A stretch of DNA of 64,000 nt from Bdellovibrio svalbardensis (GTDB lineage Bacteria; Bdellovibrionota; Bdellovibrionia; Bdellovibrionales; Bdellovibrionaceae): NCBI RefSeq assembly GCF_029531655.1, contig NZ_JANRMI010000001.1, positions 310,001-374,000 on the forward strand, written 5' to 3'. A program made the position numbers and the translations under genes. Of this stretch, positions 16,317-26,793 are shown one piece after another (the stretch's first letter is position 1; every line of letters begins with the position of its first letter). The notes under the pieces are model-generated. The model did no database searches. It was not told where the DNA came from and saw nothing but the letters and a program-made list of their open reading frames with translations.

Positions 16317-17989
16317 ATACCGAATAAGCGCGTGAAGTCGTTGAACAAGGCAAAGATCATCAAGCTCATAAGAAGAGCCATTCCGACTTGCTGTGCGACT
16401 TCCATTTTTCTAAGACTGAGCGGCGCCCCTTTCACAACCTCGATGATATAGAACACAAGATGTCCGCCATCAAGGACTGGAACGGGAAGTAGATTTAAAA
16501 TAAACAGGTTCACTGAAATGATCGCCATCATTTGCAGGAACTGTGTGATACCCATTTTATAAGTTTCACTGGCAGCCTGACCGATCGACAAAACACCGCC
16601 GATATTTTTCGGAGAGATCTTGGCCTCAAACAGACGAACGAAGCTCATCACCGTCATTACGGAAACGTCCCAAGTTCTTTGCGTTCCGCGAACCAGAGCG
16701 TCGATTGGGTTTGTGGTTTTTACCACCATCAATTCCGGCATTGCGATGTTCACAACCGGTGCGATGCCGATCGTATAACGCTTTTCTTCAGTTCCATTGG
16801 CGGTCATTTGCGTAGTCATTTTAGGCGTGATTTTCATCTCAACCTTTTGACCCTCGCGAACAACCGTCAGAGCGACAGGATTTTTTCCATCGAATGATTT
16901 GATGTTATTAAGAACATCTTCCCATTTTGTCAAAGTCACGCCATTGATCGAAGTTAAGCGATCCATCGTGCGCAGACCCGCAGCCGCGGCAGGAGAAGCC
17001 TCCACAACTTTACCCAGGTAAAGTTCAGAGCTTTCAAGTCCCAGGCTTTGCAAAGAATATGTTTTAATTGATTCAAGGGGAGCCATTGTGATGGTGAGAG
17101 GTTTTTCTGCCTTATCACCTTCGCGCGTTCCCATCACTTCAAGAGTCAAAGTTTCTTTCGGACTGAGCTTTGCCAGAACGGGTTCAAGCTCTCTCCAGTA
17201 AGTTACTTTTTGTCCGTTGATTGCAGTCAGAGTGTCGCCAGTGCGAAGTCCCATGGCATATAATGGAGAATTTCCTGGAACTCCCACAGTGGTTCCCGCC
17301 GACATTGGAGTCAGACCGTCAATCACCGCGACATAGTTATAGCTGCTAAGAACATTTGGATTTGGCTCGGACTTCGCTTCGACAGCAATTTTTGAATCTT
17401 CTTTAGAGCCCTGATGTTGAACCACAACATCCAAGTGAAGAGCGCGATCTTCCTTGAGACTCATGATCTTTTGCAGATCTTCCCAAGTATTGATGGCTTT
17501 ATTATTCACGGACACCAAGCGGTCACCAGAGCGGAAGCCAGCTTCATAAGCCGCCGTTTTCGGTGCGATGTCACCAAGGATGGGTGTCTTCGCATCTTCA
17601 CCAATGATCGCTACTGTGAAAAAGATGGCGATTGCGAAGAAGAAGTTCATCAAGGGTCCCGCAAGGACTACGGCGATTCTTTGCCACACAGTCTTGTGAG
17701 TGAAAGAAAACTTCTTATCTTCTTCAGTAATTGAATCACCCGGCTGCTCGCCGAACATCTTAACGTAACCGCCAAGAGGTATGATCGAAAGAGCGTAAGT
17801 AGTGTCGCCCTTTTTATACTTCAGGATTTTTTTACCAAAGCCCAAACTGAAAACTTCAACTCTGACTCCGCACCAACGTGCGACCAGGAAGTGTCCTAGC
17901 TCATGAATAAAGATGAGAACCCCAAGTAAAATAACAAAGGGAACAATTGCAGAAAGACCTTGGTTTACGAAATTTAGAATCATATCCAT
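16313..17989 (-). CDS. rseP: Site-2 intramembrane metalloprotease RseP, with three PDZ-like domains
   Basis: Cleaves membrane-bound anti-sigma factors or signal peptide remnants within the inner membrane. The zinc site HELGH is at residues 29-33 in the first membrane helix, and the third ligand region NLLPVPVLDGGHLV is close to the C terminus. At 558 residues it is about 100 longer than the E. coli protein. Between the catalytic helices there appear to be three PDZ-like units (about residues 130-200, 225-310 and 320-395). The repeated phrases are AGFRSGDRLVSVNN, MGLRTGDTLTAING and AGLRTMDRLTSING. It follows cdsA, and the usual dxr between them is absent. Confidence 0.93.
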   Translation of the reverse strand: MDMILNFVNQGLSAIVPFVILLGVLIFIHELGHFLVARWCGVRVEVFSLGFGKKILKYKKGDTTYALSIIPLGGYVKMFGEQPGDSITEEDKKFSFTHKTVWQRIAVVLAGPLMNFFFAIAIFFTVAIIGEDAKTPILGDIAPKTAAYEAGFRSGDRLVSVNNKAINTWEDLQKIMSLKEDRALHLDVVVQHQGSKEDSKIAVEAKSEPNPNVLSSYNYVAVIDGLTPMSAGTTVGVPGNSPLYAMGLRTGDTLTAINGQKVTYWRELEPVLAKLSPKETLTLEVMGTREGDKAEKPLTITMAPLESIKTYSLQSLGLESSELYLGKVVEASPAAAAGLRTMDRLTSINGVTLTKWEDVLNNIKSFDGKNPVALTVVREGQKVEMKITPKMTTQMTANGTEEKRYTIGIAPVVNIAMPELMVVKTTNPIDALVRGTQRTWDVSVMTVMSFVRLFEAKISPKNIGGVLSIGQAASETYKMGITQFLQMMAIISVNLFILNLLPVPVLDGGHLVFYIIEVVKGAPLSLRKMEVAQQVGMALLMSLMIFALFNDFTRLFGI

Positions 17990-18087
17990 CCGAATATTCT
18001 AGGGGACACGGATGGGATGGAGCTAGGAAATTACAAATTTATTGTGCAGGCGCTCGACTTTTCTCTTGTGAGCGCACATCTGTTAAT

Positions 18088-18921
18088 TCACGACAAAAGG
18101 TGAGATAGGATCACAACACCAAAGAAGATCACTGGACTTGCGAATAGGACGCCATCAATTCGATCTAGCACTCCGCCATGACCAGGCATGATCTTTCCTG
18201 AATCTTTGACGTCGGCAATGCGCTTTAGCAAAGATTCAAAGAAGTCTCCAAATTGACCGACAAATCCTGAGACAGCAGCGAGTCCTAAAATGAAACCCAC
18301 TGGGTAGTTGTTCAAAAGATAGTTCCAGCAAATGAATCCCGCAATGACAGAACCAATGATTCCACCGATGGAACCTTGCCAGGTTTTCTTCGGAGAAACA
18401 GAAGGCATGACCTTGTGCTTGCCAATCAACACACCAAACACATAAGCCATCGTATCACCGGCGAAAACTACAGCGAGCAAAAAGATAAACCAAGAAAGAC
18501 CCTGCATCACTTCCAGCAGGCGAAAAACAAAAGCGGGAAAAAGACCCAGGTAAACCAAACCCAAAACGGACTTCGCTTGAAAATCCGCAATGCGGGGAAG
18601 GTCGCCTTTTTTGTGAAGTGTGAGAAGGCTCAAGATGCAAAGAAGAACAACGGCCAATGCGAATACAAAAATACCAAGATTCAAAGCCACACTGGTCAAA
18701 CCAAAGGTGACCAAAGTCAAAACCATGAATGAAATTTTTAAAAACCAAGAAGATTCTTTTTTAAAGAGGATGCCCACAAGTTCCCAAGAACCGACGGCCA
18801 CGGCCAAAGAAATAAGAATTTTGATGCCGTTAACACCCATGTAGAAATAAAGGCCAATGATAATAGCAAGAGCAACAAGTGCCGAGATTGCTCTAGTTAG
18901 AAAGCTTTTCCAAGTTGTCAT
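18088..18921 (-). CDS. cdsA: Phosphatidate cytidylyltransferase
   Basis: Makes CDP-diacylglycerol from CTP and phosphatidic acid, the branch point of phospholipid synthesis. The 277-residue polytopic protein has about eight membrane helices. It carries the family segment SPKKTWQGSIGG (about residue 175) and the C-terminal signature DVKDSGKIMPGHGGVLDRID. I chose ATG 18921; an in-frame ATG at 18939 is possible but has no RBS. The start lies inside the uppS coding region, so the two overlap by 29 bases. Confidence 0.92.
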   Translation of the reverse strand: MTTWKSFLTRAISALVALAIIIGLYFYMGVNGIKILISLAVAVGSWELVGILFKKESSWFLKISFMVLTLVTFGLTSVALNLGIFVFALAVVLLCILSLLTLHKKGDLPRIADFQAKSVLGLVYLGLFPAFVFRLLEVMQGLSWFIFLLAVVFAGDTMAYVFGVLIGKHKVMPSVSPKKTWQGSIGGIIGSVIAGFICWNYLLNNYPVGFILGLAAVSGFVGQFGDFFESLLKRIADVKDSGKIMPGHGGVLDRIDGVLFASPVIFFGVVILSHLLS

Positions 18922-19624
18922 TTGTAGAGACCTTGCCATAGCGGCGTTGTCTCACGGAAAAAGCACTTAGGGCTTCCTCAAGATGAGATTCTGTGAAGTT
19001 AGGCCACAGAACTTCCGTGAAGTAGAATTCAGAATAAGCAGCCTGCCAAAGAAGGAAGTTTGAAAGTCTTTGTTCGCCACTTGTTCTAACAATCAAATCA
19101 GGATCTGGAGTCGGATAAGTGCTCAATGAAGTGCTTATCATTGCCTCATCAATATCGTCAGGGGACAGTTCGCCAGCGGCAACGCGCTCTGCGATCTCAC
19201 GCACAGCCAGCGTGATTTCTTGACGAGAACCATAGCTCAAGGCAAAGACCAAATTAAGGCCTGTGCACTGAGCTGTAGCTTCGCCAGCTTGAAGAATGGC
19301 TTTGTAAACATCTGCAGGGACGCGTGACAGATCACCAATCACTGAAAAGCGAATATTCTCTTTCACAAGATTTTCAGTTTCACGATCAAGATAGCGGCGA
19401 AGAATCTTCATTAAGAAAGAAACTTCAGCTTGAGGACGGAACCAGTTTTCAGAGGAGAAGGCATAAAGAGTGAGGTTTTTAATGCCTCGGCGAGAGCAAG
19501 CCGTGATGATTTTCTTCGCGACTCGCGTGCCCTTAATGTGTCCGAACGTGCGCGGTTTGCGCTTGAGCTGAGCCCATCGACCGTTACCATCCATAATGAT
19601 TGCAATATGCTTCGGCAGAGTCAT
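18893..19624 (-). CDS. uppS: Isoprenyl transferase (undecaprenyl diphosphate synthase)
   Basis: Condenses isopentenyl units into C55 undecaprenyl diphosphate, the lipid carrier for peptidoglycan. The 243-residue protein has IAIIMDGNGRWA with the catalytic Asp12, YAFSSENWFRP near residue 67, and RTSGEQRLSNFLLWQAAYSE near residue 190. It sits between frr and cdsA in the classical order. The start has a 13-base gap to frr. Confidence 0.95.
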   Translation of the reverse strand: MTLPKHIAIIMDGNGRWAQLKRKPRTFGHIKGTRVAKKIITACSRRGIKNLTLYAFSSENWFRPQAEVSFLMKILRRYLDRETENLVKENIRFSVIGDLSRVPADVYKAILQAGEATAQCTGLNLVFALSYGSRQEITLAVREIAERVAAGELSPDDIDEAMISTSLSTYPTPDPDLIVRTSGEQRLSNFLLWQAAYSEFYFTEVLWPNFTESHLEEALSAFSVRQRRYGKVSTNDNLEKLSN

Positions 19625-19637
19625 GGGCTCCTAGAAC

Positions 19638-20204
19638 CTAGATAGTCAAAATTGACTTTTCTTTTTCTTCAGCGATTTGGTCAACTTTTTTGATAAAGTC
19701 GTCAGTTGCTTTTTGGATGTCTGTTTCAGCTTTTTTCGCCTCGTCTTCGCTCAAAGGCGCCTTTTTATCTGCCTTCATCTTTTTGATTTCGTCATTGGCA
19801 TCACGACGAGCCATACGAACAGCAACGCGTGCTTCTTCAGCGATTTTTTTAACTTGTTTCGCCAAATCTTTACGACGTTCTTCAGTAAGGTCAGGAACTT
19901 TCAAACGAATCACTTTACCGTCATTCATTGGCGCCATGCCAAGCTCAGACTTAACGATCGCTTGCTCGATGTCTTTAAGAATAGAAACTTCCCAAGGTGC
20001 GATAAGGAATGATTTCGCATCTGGTGTAGAGATGGAAGCAACCTGTGAAAGTGGAGATGGAGTTCCGTAGTAGTTAACACGGATATTATCCAACATTGAA
20101 ACTTGCGCACGACCCGTGCGGATCTTTTTAAGCTCTTCACCCAAAGCATTGACTGCTTTTTCCATTTGAGTCTGAGCGTTCTTTTTTACATCAGCGATAG
20201 CCAT
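19638..20204 (-). CDS. frr: Ribosome recycling factor
   Basis: With EF-G, it splits post-termination ribosomes. It is 188 residues (usual length 185) with the conserved ELKKIRTGRAQVSMLDNIRV near residue 25, YYGTPSPLSQVASIS, and ERRKDLAKQVKKIAEEARVA in the long helical domain. It follows pyrH by 11 bases. Confidence 0.97.
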   Translation of the reverse strand: MAIADVKKNAQTQMEKAVNALGEELKKIRTGRAQVSMLDNIRVNYYGTPSPLSQVASISTPDAKSFLIAPWEVSILKDIEQAIVKSELGMAPMNDGKVIRLKVPDLTEERRKDLAKQVKKIAEEARVAVRMARRDANDEIKKMKADKKAPLSEDEAKKAETDIQKATDDFIKKVDQIAEEKEKSILTI

Positions 20205-20215
20205 AGATGAATCTC

Positions 20216-21860
<1,645 letters not shown>

Positions 21861-21956
21861 TAGGAAGACTCCTTAGCTTGTTTGCTCTCTGGATCTGCCA
21901 GAGTAGACAATTAAATTAAGATTTTTTTGAAGGGACATGTCCAGCTTGCGCGGGAC

Positions 21957-21983
21957 AAAAAGAAGGGTGGTCAAGCCACCCTT
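21957..21983 (-). terminator. rpsB-tsf intergenic terminator/attenuator
   Basis: AAGGGTGG (21963-21970) and CCACCCTT (21976-21983) form a stem with loop TCAAG. On the minus strand it is followed by CTTTTTG. Placed between rpsB and tsf, it probably lowers read-through into the downstream genes. No clear tsf promoter was identified in the 100 bases after it. Confidence 0.78.
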
Positions 21984-22001
21984 TCTTCACTCATCTGCTG
22001 A

Positions 22002-22934
22002 CTATTCAGCAGATTCGTCTTTGTTCTCAAGCTCAGCTTGGATTTCAACTTCTTCTGCTGTACCAGCAGCAACAAGTTTACGACCTTTGCTTGCTTTAAC
22101 AACCGCAGGGCCTGCAGCTTTTTTAGGAGCTTCTTTCGCAGCGCCAGCTTTAGCAGCAGTTTTACGCTTAGGAGCTTCTTCTTTGCCTTCAGCTTTTGCT
22201 TCTTTAGCTACGTCAGACTGTTTGTCTGTCATAGTGCGGATTTTTTGCTCATAAAGTTTCGCGCCTTCCAAGTATGCTTCAGCAACTAGGTTTGCGAACA
22301 ATTTGATAGAGCGAATAGCATCGTCATTTCCTGGAATTGGGAAATCGATAGATTCTGGGTCAGAGTTAGTATCAGCGATACCGATAACAGCCATACCCAA
22401 ACGTTTAGCTTCAGCAACCGCGATGTGTTCTTTTGGAAGATCCACTACGAACATTGCAGAAGGCATTTCTTTCATATCGCGAATACCGTTAAGGAATTCA
22501 GAAAGACGAAGATATTCTTTTTCGATTTTTGCGCGCTCTTTTTTAGTAAGGTAGTTGAACTCGCCTTTTTCTTTCATGGTGTCTACTTTGCGAAGACGAT
22601 CGATAGAAGATTTGATCGTTTCGAAGTTAGTCATCATGCCGCCCAACCAACGTTTAGTAACGTAGTGTTGACCACATTTAGCAGCAGCTTCTTGAACTGG
22701 TTCGATAGCTTGCTTTTTAGTTCCAACGAAGATCATGCGACCACCGTTAGCAGCGATTTCTTTTACGTATTCAGCAGCTTTGTTAGCGCGAACAACAGTC
22801 TTTTGAAGGTCGATAATATGAATACCGCCTCTAGCTGTGTATACGTAAGGTTTCATTTTTGGGTTCCAACGCTGTGTTTGGTGTCCGAAGTGGACTCCAG
22901 CGTCTAGCATTTCTTTCATGGTAACTTGTGCCAT
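22002..22934 (-). CDS. rpsB: 30S ribosomal protein S2, with C-terminal Ala/Lys/Glu extension
   Basis: Small-subunit ribosomal protein. The core matches S2: TMKEMLDAGVHFGHQTQRWN at the N terminus, GGIHIIDLQKTV, KRWLGGMMTNF, and AIPITAIP-region equivalents such as VIGIADTNSDPESIDFPIPG. ATG 22934 has GGAAG upstream and gives MAQVTM. The 310-residue product has about 65 residues after the usual end (from about residue 245), rich in Ala, Lys and Glu and probably disordered. It heads the rpsB-tsf-pyrH-frr-uppS-cdsA-rseP run. Confidence 0.95.
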   Translation of the reverse strand: MAQVTMKEMLDAGVHFGHQTQRWNPKMKPYVYTARGGIHIIDLQKTVVRANKAAEYVKEIAANGGRMIFVGTKKQAIEPVQEAAAKCGQHYVTKRWLGGMMTNFETIKSSIDRLRKVDTMKEKGEFNYLTKKERAKIEKEYLRLSEFLNGIRDMKEMPSAMFVVDLPKEHIAVAEAKRLGMAVIGIADTNSDPESIDFPIPGNDDAIRSIKLFANLVAEAYLEGAKLYEQKIRTMTDKQSDVAKEAKAEGKEEAPKRKTAAKAGAAKEAPKKAAGPAVVKASKGRKLVAAGTAEEVEIQAELENKDESAE

Positions 22935-23265
22935 GTTAGTACTTCCTTTCTGGTTATTCCTCCTCAAGTGCAGAGCCAGCTTCTTTTTCTCGCCGGAAGA
23001 CCCCCTTTTTCAGTACTTGGGGGACCAGTTGATGCTCTTGAGTGTGTTATTGTTGGTCTCACGGGATATCACAGCGTCCCACTCTGAGCAAGCAGTCTTT
23101 GTCAAACCCCGCACCGAGAGGGCTTAGGGGCGAACCTGTCTCGTCTTGAGGAGGTTGTATTACATCTTCTGGACTAATGTAAAAACTTGTTTAGACGTAA
23201 GGCGTTAGCCGCGATACTATTTGAGGTGCAATACAATCCCTAAGTTTGAACGTGATCGGAAGGGT
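22935..23265. other. Long divergent intergenic region between rpsB and the histidine kinase
   Basis: No gene is seen in these 331 bases. On the minus strand it holds the rpsB leader. TTTACA near 23176 and TAATAC near 23157 could be a promoter (spacer only 15), giving a leader of about 200 bases. Within the leader CCCCC (23001-23005) and GGGGG (23019-23023) can pair around a 13-base loop. A structured leader would fit feedback control by S2, but that is inference. The kinase promoter is not obvious. Confidence 0.5.
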
Positions 23266-24603
23266 ATGAGGCAACGGCTTGGACTCGCAAAAAATAATCC
23301 CGAGATCAGGAAGATCTTTGATGAGCAATCATTTGAAATCTGCGCAAGAGTGGATCGGTCTTTTGCATTTTTGATGGGATTTCAATGGCTTGCAGCCATT
23401 TTGGTGGCATGGCTGGTCTCTCCCAACACTTGGTTGAGTGGTGTTGATCGAGTGCAGGAAAGCCTGGTTCTAGCATTTGTATTCGGCGGAATGTTCTCTC
23501 TCCCGGCCATATTCGCGTCCTACTTGGTTCCAGGGGAAAAAGCCACGCGCTACATAGTCGCAATCGGACAAATGCTTTTCTCTATCCTATTTATCCATTT
23601 AACGGGCGGCAGAATTGAAACCCATTTCCACGTCTTCGTCTCGTTGGCCTTTGTGGCCTTTTATAAAGATGTGGGTGTTCTGTGGGCGGCGGGGGCCATC
23701 ATCCTGGCAGATCATATGATCCGTGGGGCCATCATGCCTCTCTCGGTCTATGGAGACATGAATAGCACCTATTGGCGTTGGATTGAACACGGTCTGTGGA
23801 TCGCTTTCGAGAACATCGTGTTGTGGTTGGGTATACTTAAGGTTCGCGAAGAGCTGTGGGATATGGCGCGCTCAAAGTATGAGTTGATTCAAGCTAAGGA
23901 CGAAGCGCAAAGGGCATCGGTTTTAAAATCCTCATTTATCAGTAATATGAGCCATGAAATTCGCACTCCACTTAACAGCATTATTGGTTTTGCAGATGTT
24001 TTGAATGATTCAGAACTCAATCAGGAACACAAAGAATACGCGAGCACCATCCATCGCTGTTCTGAATCTCTGTTGGTCTTAATTAATGATATTCTGGATA
24101 TTTCCAAAATTGAAAATGGTCTTCTGGAAATAGATCGTCATCGTTTCAATGTTCATAAACTGCATGATGATGTTCAGAAAATGTTTTTAGTTCGGTGCCG
24201 CGAAAAGGGGCTTCACCTTGAAGTTAAATTGGATGAATCCATTCCCAAAATCGCAATCGGTGATTCGCATCGCATTCGTCAAGTCTTGGTGAATTTAATT
24301 GGAAATGCAGTGAAGTTTACCGATCGAGGTGGCGTGTTCGTGCAGGTGGAAAAAGACCAAGATCTTGAGCACACCTACAAGTGGAAAGTTCAGGATACAG
24401 GGGTCGGTATTGCGCCGGAAAGCCAGCACCAACTATTCAGAGCCTTTGTTCAAGGAAACGCCTCGGTGTCGCGCAATTATGGTGGCTCAGGCTTGGGCTT
24501 ATTGATTTCAAAGAATCTAATCGAGCTGATGGGTGGGCGAATTTCTTTCGATAGTCAGCCTGGCGAAGGCTCGACTTTTTCATTTACTCTGAAGCTGGAA
24601 TAA
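23266..24603 (+). CDS. Membrane sensor histidine kinase with HxH-containing transmembrane domain
   Basis: A 445-residue kinase. Residues 30-195 form about six membrane helices, with THFHVF (His120, His122) and a further His150 (LADHMIRG), a pattern seen in a family of bacterial membrane sensor kinases. A HisKA domain follows with phospho-acceptor His230 in NMSHEIRTPLNSIIG. The ATPase domain comes next: N box LVNLIGNAVKFTDRGG, G1 DTGVGI, G2 GGSGLGL. No receiver domain or adjacent response regulator is seen, so it is an orphan. ATG 23266 is chosen for the GGAAGG before it; in-frame upstream codons (TTG 23221) are possible. The ligand is unknown. Confidence 0.88.
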   Translation: MRQRLGLAKNNPEIRKIFDEQSFEICARVDRSFAFLMGFQWLAAILVAWLVSPNTWLSGVDRVQESLVLAFVFGGMFSLPAIFASYLVPGEKATRYIVAIGQMLFSILFIHLTGGRIETHFHVFVSLAFVAFYKDVGVLWAAGAIILADHMIRGAIMPLSVYGDMNSTYWRWIEHGLWIAFENIVLWLGILKVREELWDMARSKYELIQAKDEAQRASVLKSSFISNMSHEIRTPLNSIIGFADVLNDSELNQEHKEYASTIHRCSESLLVLINDILDISKIENGLLEIDRHRFNVHKLHDDVQKMFLVRCREKGLHLEVKLDESIPKIAIGDSHRIRQVLVNLIGNAVKFTDRGGVFVQVEKDQDLEHTYKWKVQDTGVGIAPESQHQLFRAFVQGNASVSRNYGGSGLGLLISKNLIELMGGRISFDSQPGEGSTFSFTLKLE

Positions 24604-24628
24604 AAAAAGGGCGCAGTGGGCGCCCTTT
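24602..24628. terminator. Terminator between the kinase and the FAD oxidoreductase
   Basis: AAAGGGCGC (24606-24614) pairs with GCGCCCTTT (24620-24628), loop AGTGG. The T run is strong on the minus strand (seven), serving the gene ending at 24660, and weak on plus, where it may also stop the kinase transcript. Confidence 0.85.
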
Positions 24629-24659
24629 GAAATTGAAAATCCAGTGGGGTTTTTCCGAT

Positions 24660-25823
24660 TTACATCGAAGCTTCTTCGAGTTCGCTACCATGATCGGCTG
24701 AAACGTCCTCAGCGACTTGATTTGTGTGTAAGTCATCAACCTTGAAACCCAATGAAGCAACAATCATTTCAGCTTGCAGCAAAGAACCAACAAGATTTTT
24801 TTGTTCGTTCACTGTCGCGGAGGCAATCCAAAGATTTTCCAAGCTTGGAACAGTCATGTTCGCACTGAGTTTTATATCGCCATTGCCGGCAACGATAGGA
24901 GCAACAAAGATTCTTTCCAGCTTGATATCATTTAAGGCTTCAGGGTAAGCGCGTTTGATTTGGCGTTTAATTTTCTTCAAAGTCAGACCAACCACTTCGC
25001 TGTCTTCAGTCAATTCAGACTCAATGAAAGTCATCCATTGCGATGCTTGAAGGGTTTGACCTTCAACTTCAACCGCCGGAAGAAATCTTCCCGTGCAAGG
25101 ACCAATTTCGTCTTGAGTTGTACCATTTAGAACATGCATTGTTGTTGCGTCTGTCACGGCTTTGCTGTGGCAGATATCAAGGCAAAGTGCAGTCCAGTAA
25201 GTATTTTTAGACAGCTTAGAGCGAGCACGGATTGAAATCGCATCTTCCGGAAGAAGAAGGGCCAAATCTTTTACAGTGCCAGCAAAAATAAAATTATGCG
25301 CATACAAAGTTTTAGAACCGTTGATAGTCAGGTGCGTGACCTTTTCGCCTTCTTGATGAAACTTTGTCACATAAGAGCGCGGCAAGAAATCACCTTTGAA
25401 TTTTTGCAACAACAGGGGAGTCCACTGATGCGGTTCGACAGCGAGGTCGATTTTTTTGCTTGAAGTGAAGTAATTCAACTCTTCGTAGAAAGCGGGAGGA
25501 TTTTCTCCGAAGCCCAGGAAAGTTTTAAATCCACCGGCTTCATAAGTGATCGGTGCTTCTTCTGAAACATCAGAAGCAATTTTGGTGTCTAAAAGAGTCT
25601 CTAGAAAGCGCAAAGCTTTTTCTGATAATACAGAATCAGGGACAAAACGAAGACCATTGTTGATAGGGCCTGTAGGGAAATTGATTTGTCTATTTGCGCC
25701 ACCAGCAACGTCAGCTCCATCCAACAACGCGATATTGCTGGTTTCACGGCTAAGTGCTGCCGCGATGCTGAGTCCTGTTAATCCGCTTCCGATAATTGCA
25801 TAGTCATAGATATGTTGAGCCAT
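24660..25823 (-). CDS. FAD-dependent oxidoreductase (amine-oxidase/protoporphyrinogen-oxidase-like)
   Basis: A 387-residue flavoprotein. The dinucleotide fold is YAIIGSGLTGLSIAAALS at residues 7-24, followed by IALLDGADVAGG. The C-terminal FAD contact is LENLWIASATVNEQKNLVG. It resembles NAD(P)-binding amine-oxidase-type proteins, but the substrate cannot be named. ATG 25823 is chosen for GGAAGG upstream and because the fold then starts at the usual place; an in-frame codon at 25865 adds 14 unlikely residues. The tail after residue 365 is acidic and probably flexible. Confidence 0.8.
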   Translation of the reverse strand: MAQHIYDYAIIGSGLTGLSIAAALSRETSNIALLDGADVAGGANRQINFPTGPINNGLRFVPDSVLSEKALRFLETLLDTKIASDVSEEAPITYEAGGFKTFLGFGENPPAFYEELNYFTSSKKIDLAVEPHQWTPLLLQKFKGDFLPRSYVTKFHQEGEKVTHLTINGSKTLYAHNFIFAGTVKDLALLLPEDAISIRARSKLSKNTYWTALCLDICHSKAVTDATTMHVLNGTTQDEIGPCTGRFLPAVEVEGQTLQASQWMTFIESELTEDSEVVGLTLKKIKRQIKRAYPEALNDIKLERIFVAPIVAGNGDIKLSANMTVPSLENLWIASATVNEQKNLVGSLLQAEMIVASLGFKVDDLHTNQVAEDVSADHGSELEEASM

Positions 25824-25876
25824 GCAAATACCTTCCTCAAAAGGGCTGGGGTTTGCAAGCCTCAAAGATGGAAAAC

Positions 25877-26710
25877 TTAGCTAACGCATTTAATCAAAAG
25901 ACGGAGAACGGCGCGCACTGCGGGTTTGAGCCAAGAGTGCTTATCCAGTAAGCAAGCAATGCGAGGAGAGATCTTGTAGTAAGCAAGAATGAAGCGGCGA
26001 CCGACTAAAGAATTTTTCAGAGTAAAATCTCGGAAAACGCGCAGTTCTTGAACTTCAAGTGCCTGAGGGCCAAACGCAGAGGTTGCAATGAAGCAACGAG
26101 GGCGTTCTTTGTCCGACATTTTTAAGAACTGTTTTACGATATTTGGGTTTTTAGCCGTTCGCGTGAATGATTCAGCCTTTTTTATAATATCAGGATAAAT
26201 AGGGGTGAACTGAATGAACATCGCCAGTTGTTTTGCCGCGTTCATCATCCGATCCTGGTACTTATCGTGAGTATCATAGATGCGCATGAGATCCCAGTAG
26301 ACTGACGCGACCACAGTCAGCTCCGTCGTCCGCGCACTTTCTTTGAAAGCTTCGGGGCGAAGACGATCACCTTTTTTTACTTCAAAAACGATGTCCAAAA
26401 TTTTTAGATATTTTTCATAGGAAATCGCTGCTTCAGAGTAAAGCTTTGAGCCCATGCACATGCGGGCTTTTTTAATCAACTGAACACGGCTTTTCCATAG
26501 TTGTAAACGATGCTGCTCACGAGCGCGTTCCTGCGCCATCAATACGCCACCGCTGCTTGTTGCAGCAGTTCGTTGAAGATCGGAAATACAACCAGCACAC
26601 ACTTGTGGTGGTAAATTGCTTTCGCCCGCCGCCTGAAGTTTGGAAACCAAATCAGGTGCCAGAGGGTGAAGCTCAGTAACTTGTATTCCGCAGCGCGGGC
26701 ATTGAACCAT
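25877..26710 (-). CDS. Zinc-ribbon/helical-repeat protein with CFI-box-like C terminus
   Basis: The exact family is not known to me. The 277-residue protein starts with a CxxC pair (VQCPRCG) and a second pair (CAGC near residue 38), together a likely zinc site. A middle helical part follows (TPR-like, SEAAISYEKYLKIL). Near residue 205 is CFIATSAFG, then VQELRVFRDFTLKNSLVGRR and AYYKISPRIACLL. This resembles the CFI-box C-terminal region found in several bacterial lineages. No signal peptide. It stands between an oxidoreductase and priA, so context says little. Confidence 0.72.
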   Translation of the reverse strand: MVQCPRCGIQVTELHPLAPDLVSKLQAAGESNLPPQVCAGCISDLQRTAATSSGGVLMAQERAREQHRLQLWKSRVQLIKKARMCMGSKLYSEAAISYEKYLKILDIVFEVKKGDRLRPEAFKESARTTELTVVASVYWDLMRIYDTHDKYQDRMMNAAKQLAMFIQFTPIYPDIIKKAESFTRTAKNPNIVKQFLKMSDKERPRCFIATSAFGPQALEVQELRVFRDFTLKNSLVGRRFILAYYKISPRIACLLDKHSWLKPAVRAVLRLLIKCVS

Positions 26711-26793
26711 TAACTAAAATCCTTACCGCAATGTAGCCCTACTCCAGCGACGCTTGAAAGTAGACCAGCCTAGATTCTAAAAAAGCTTCTGAC

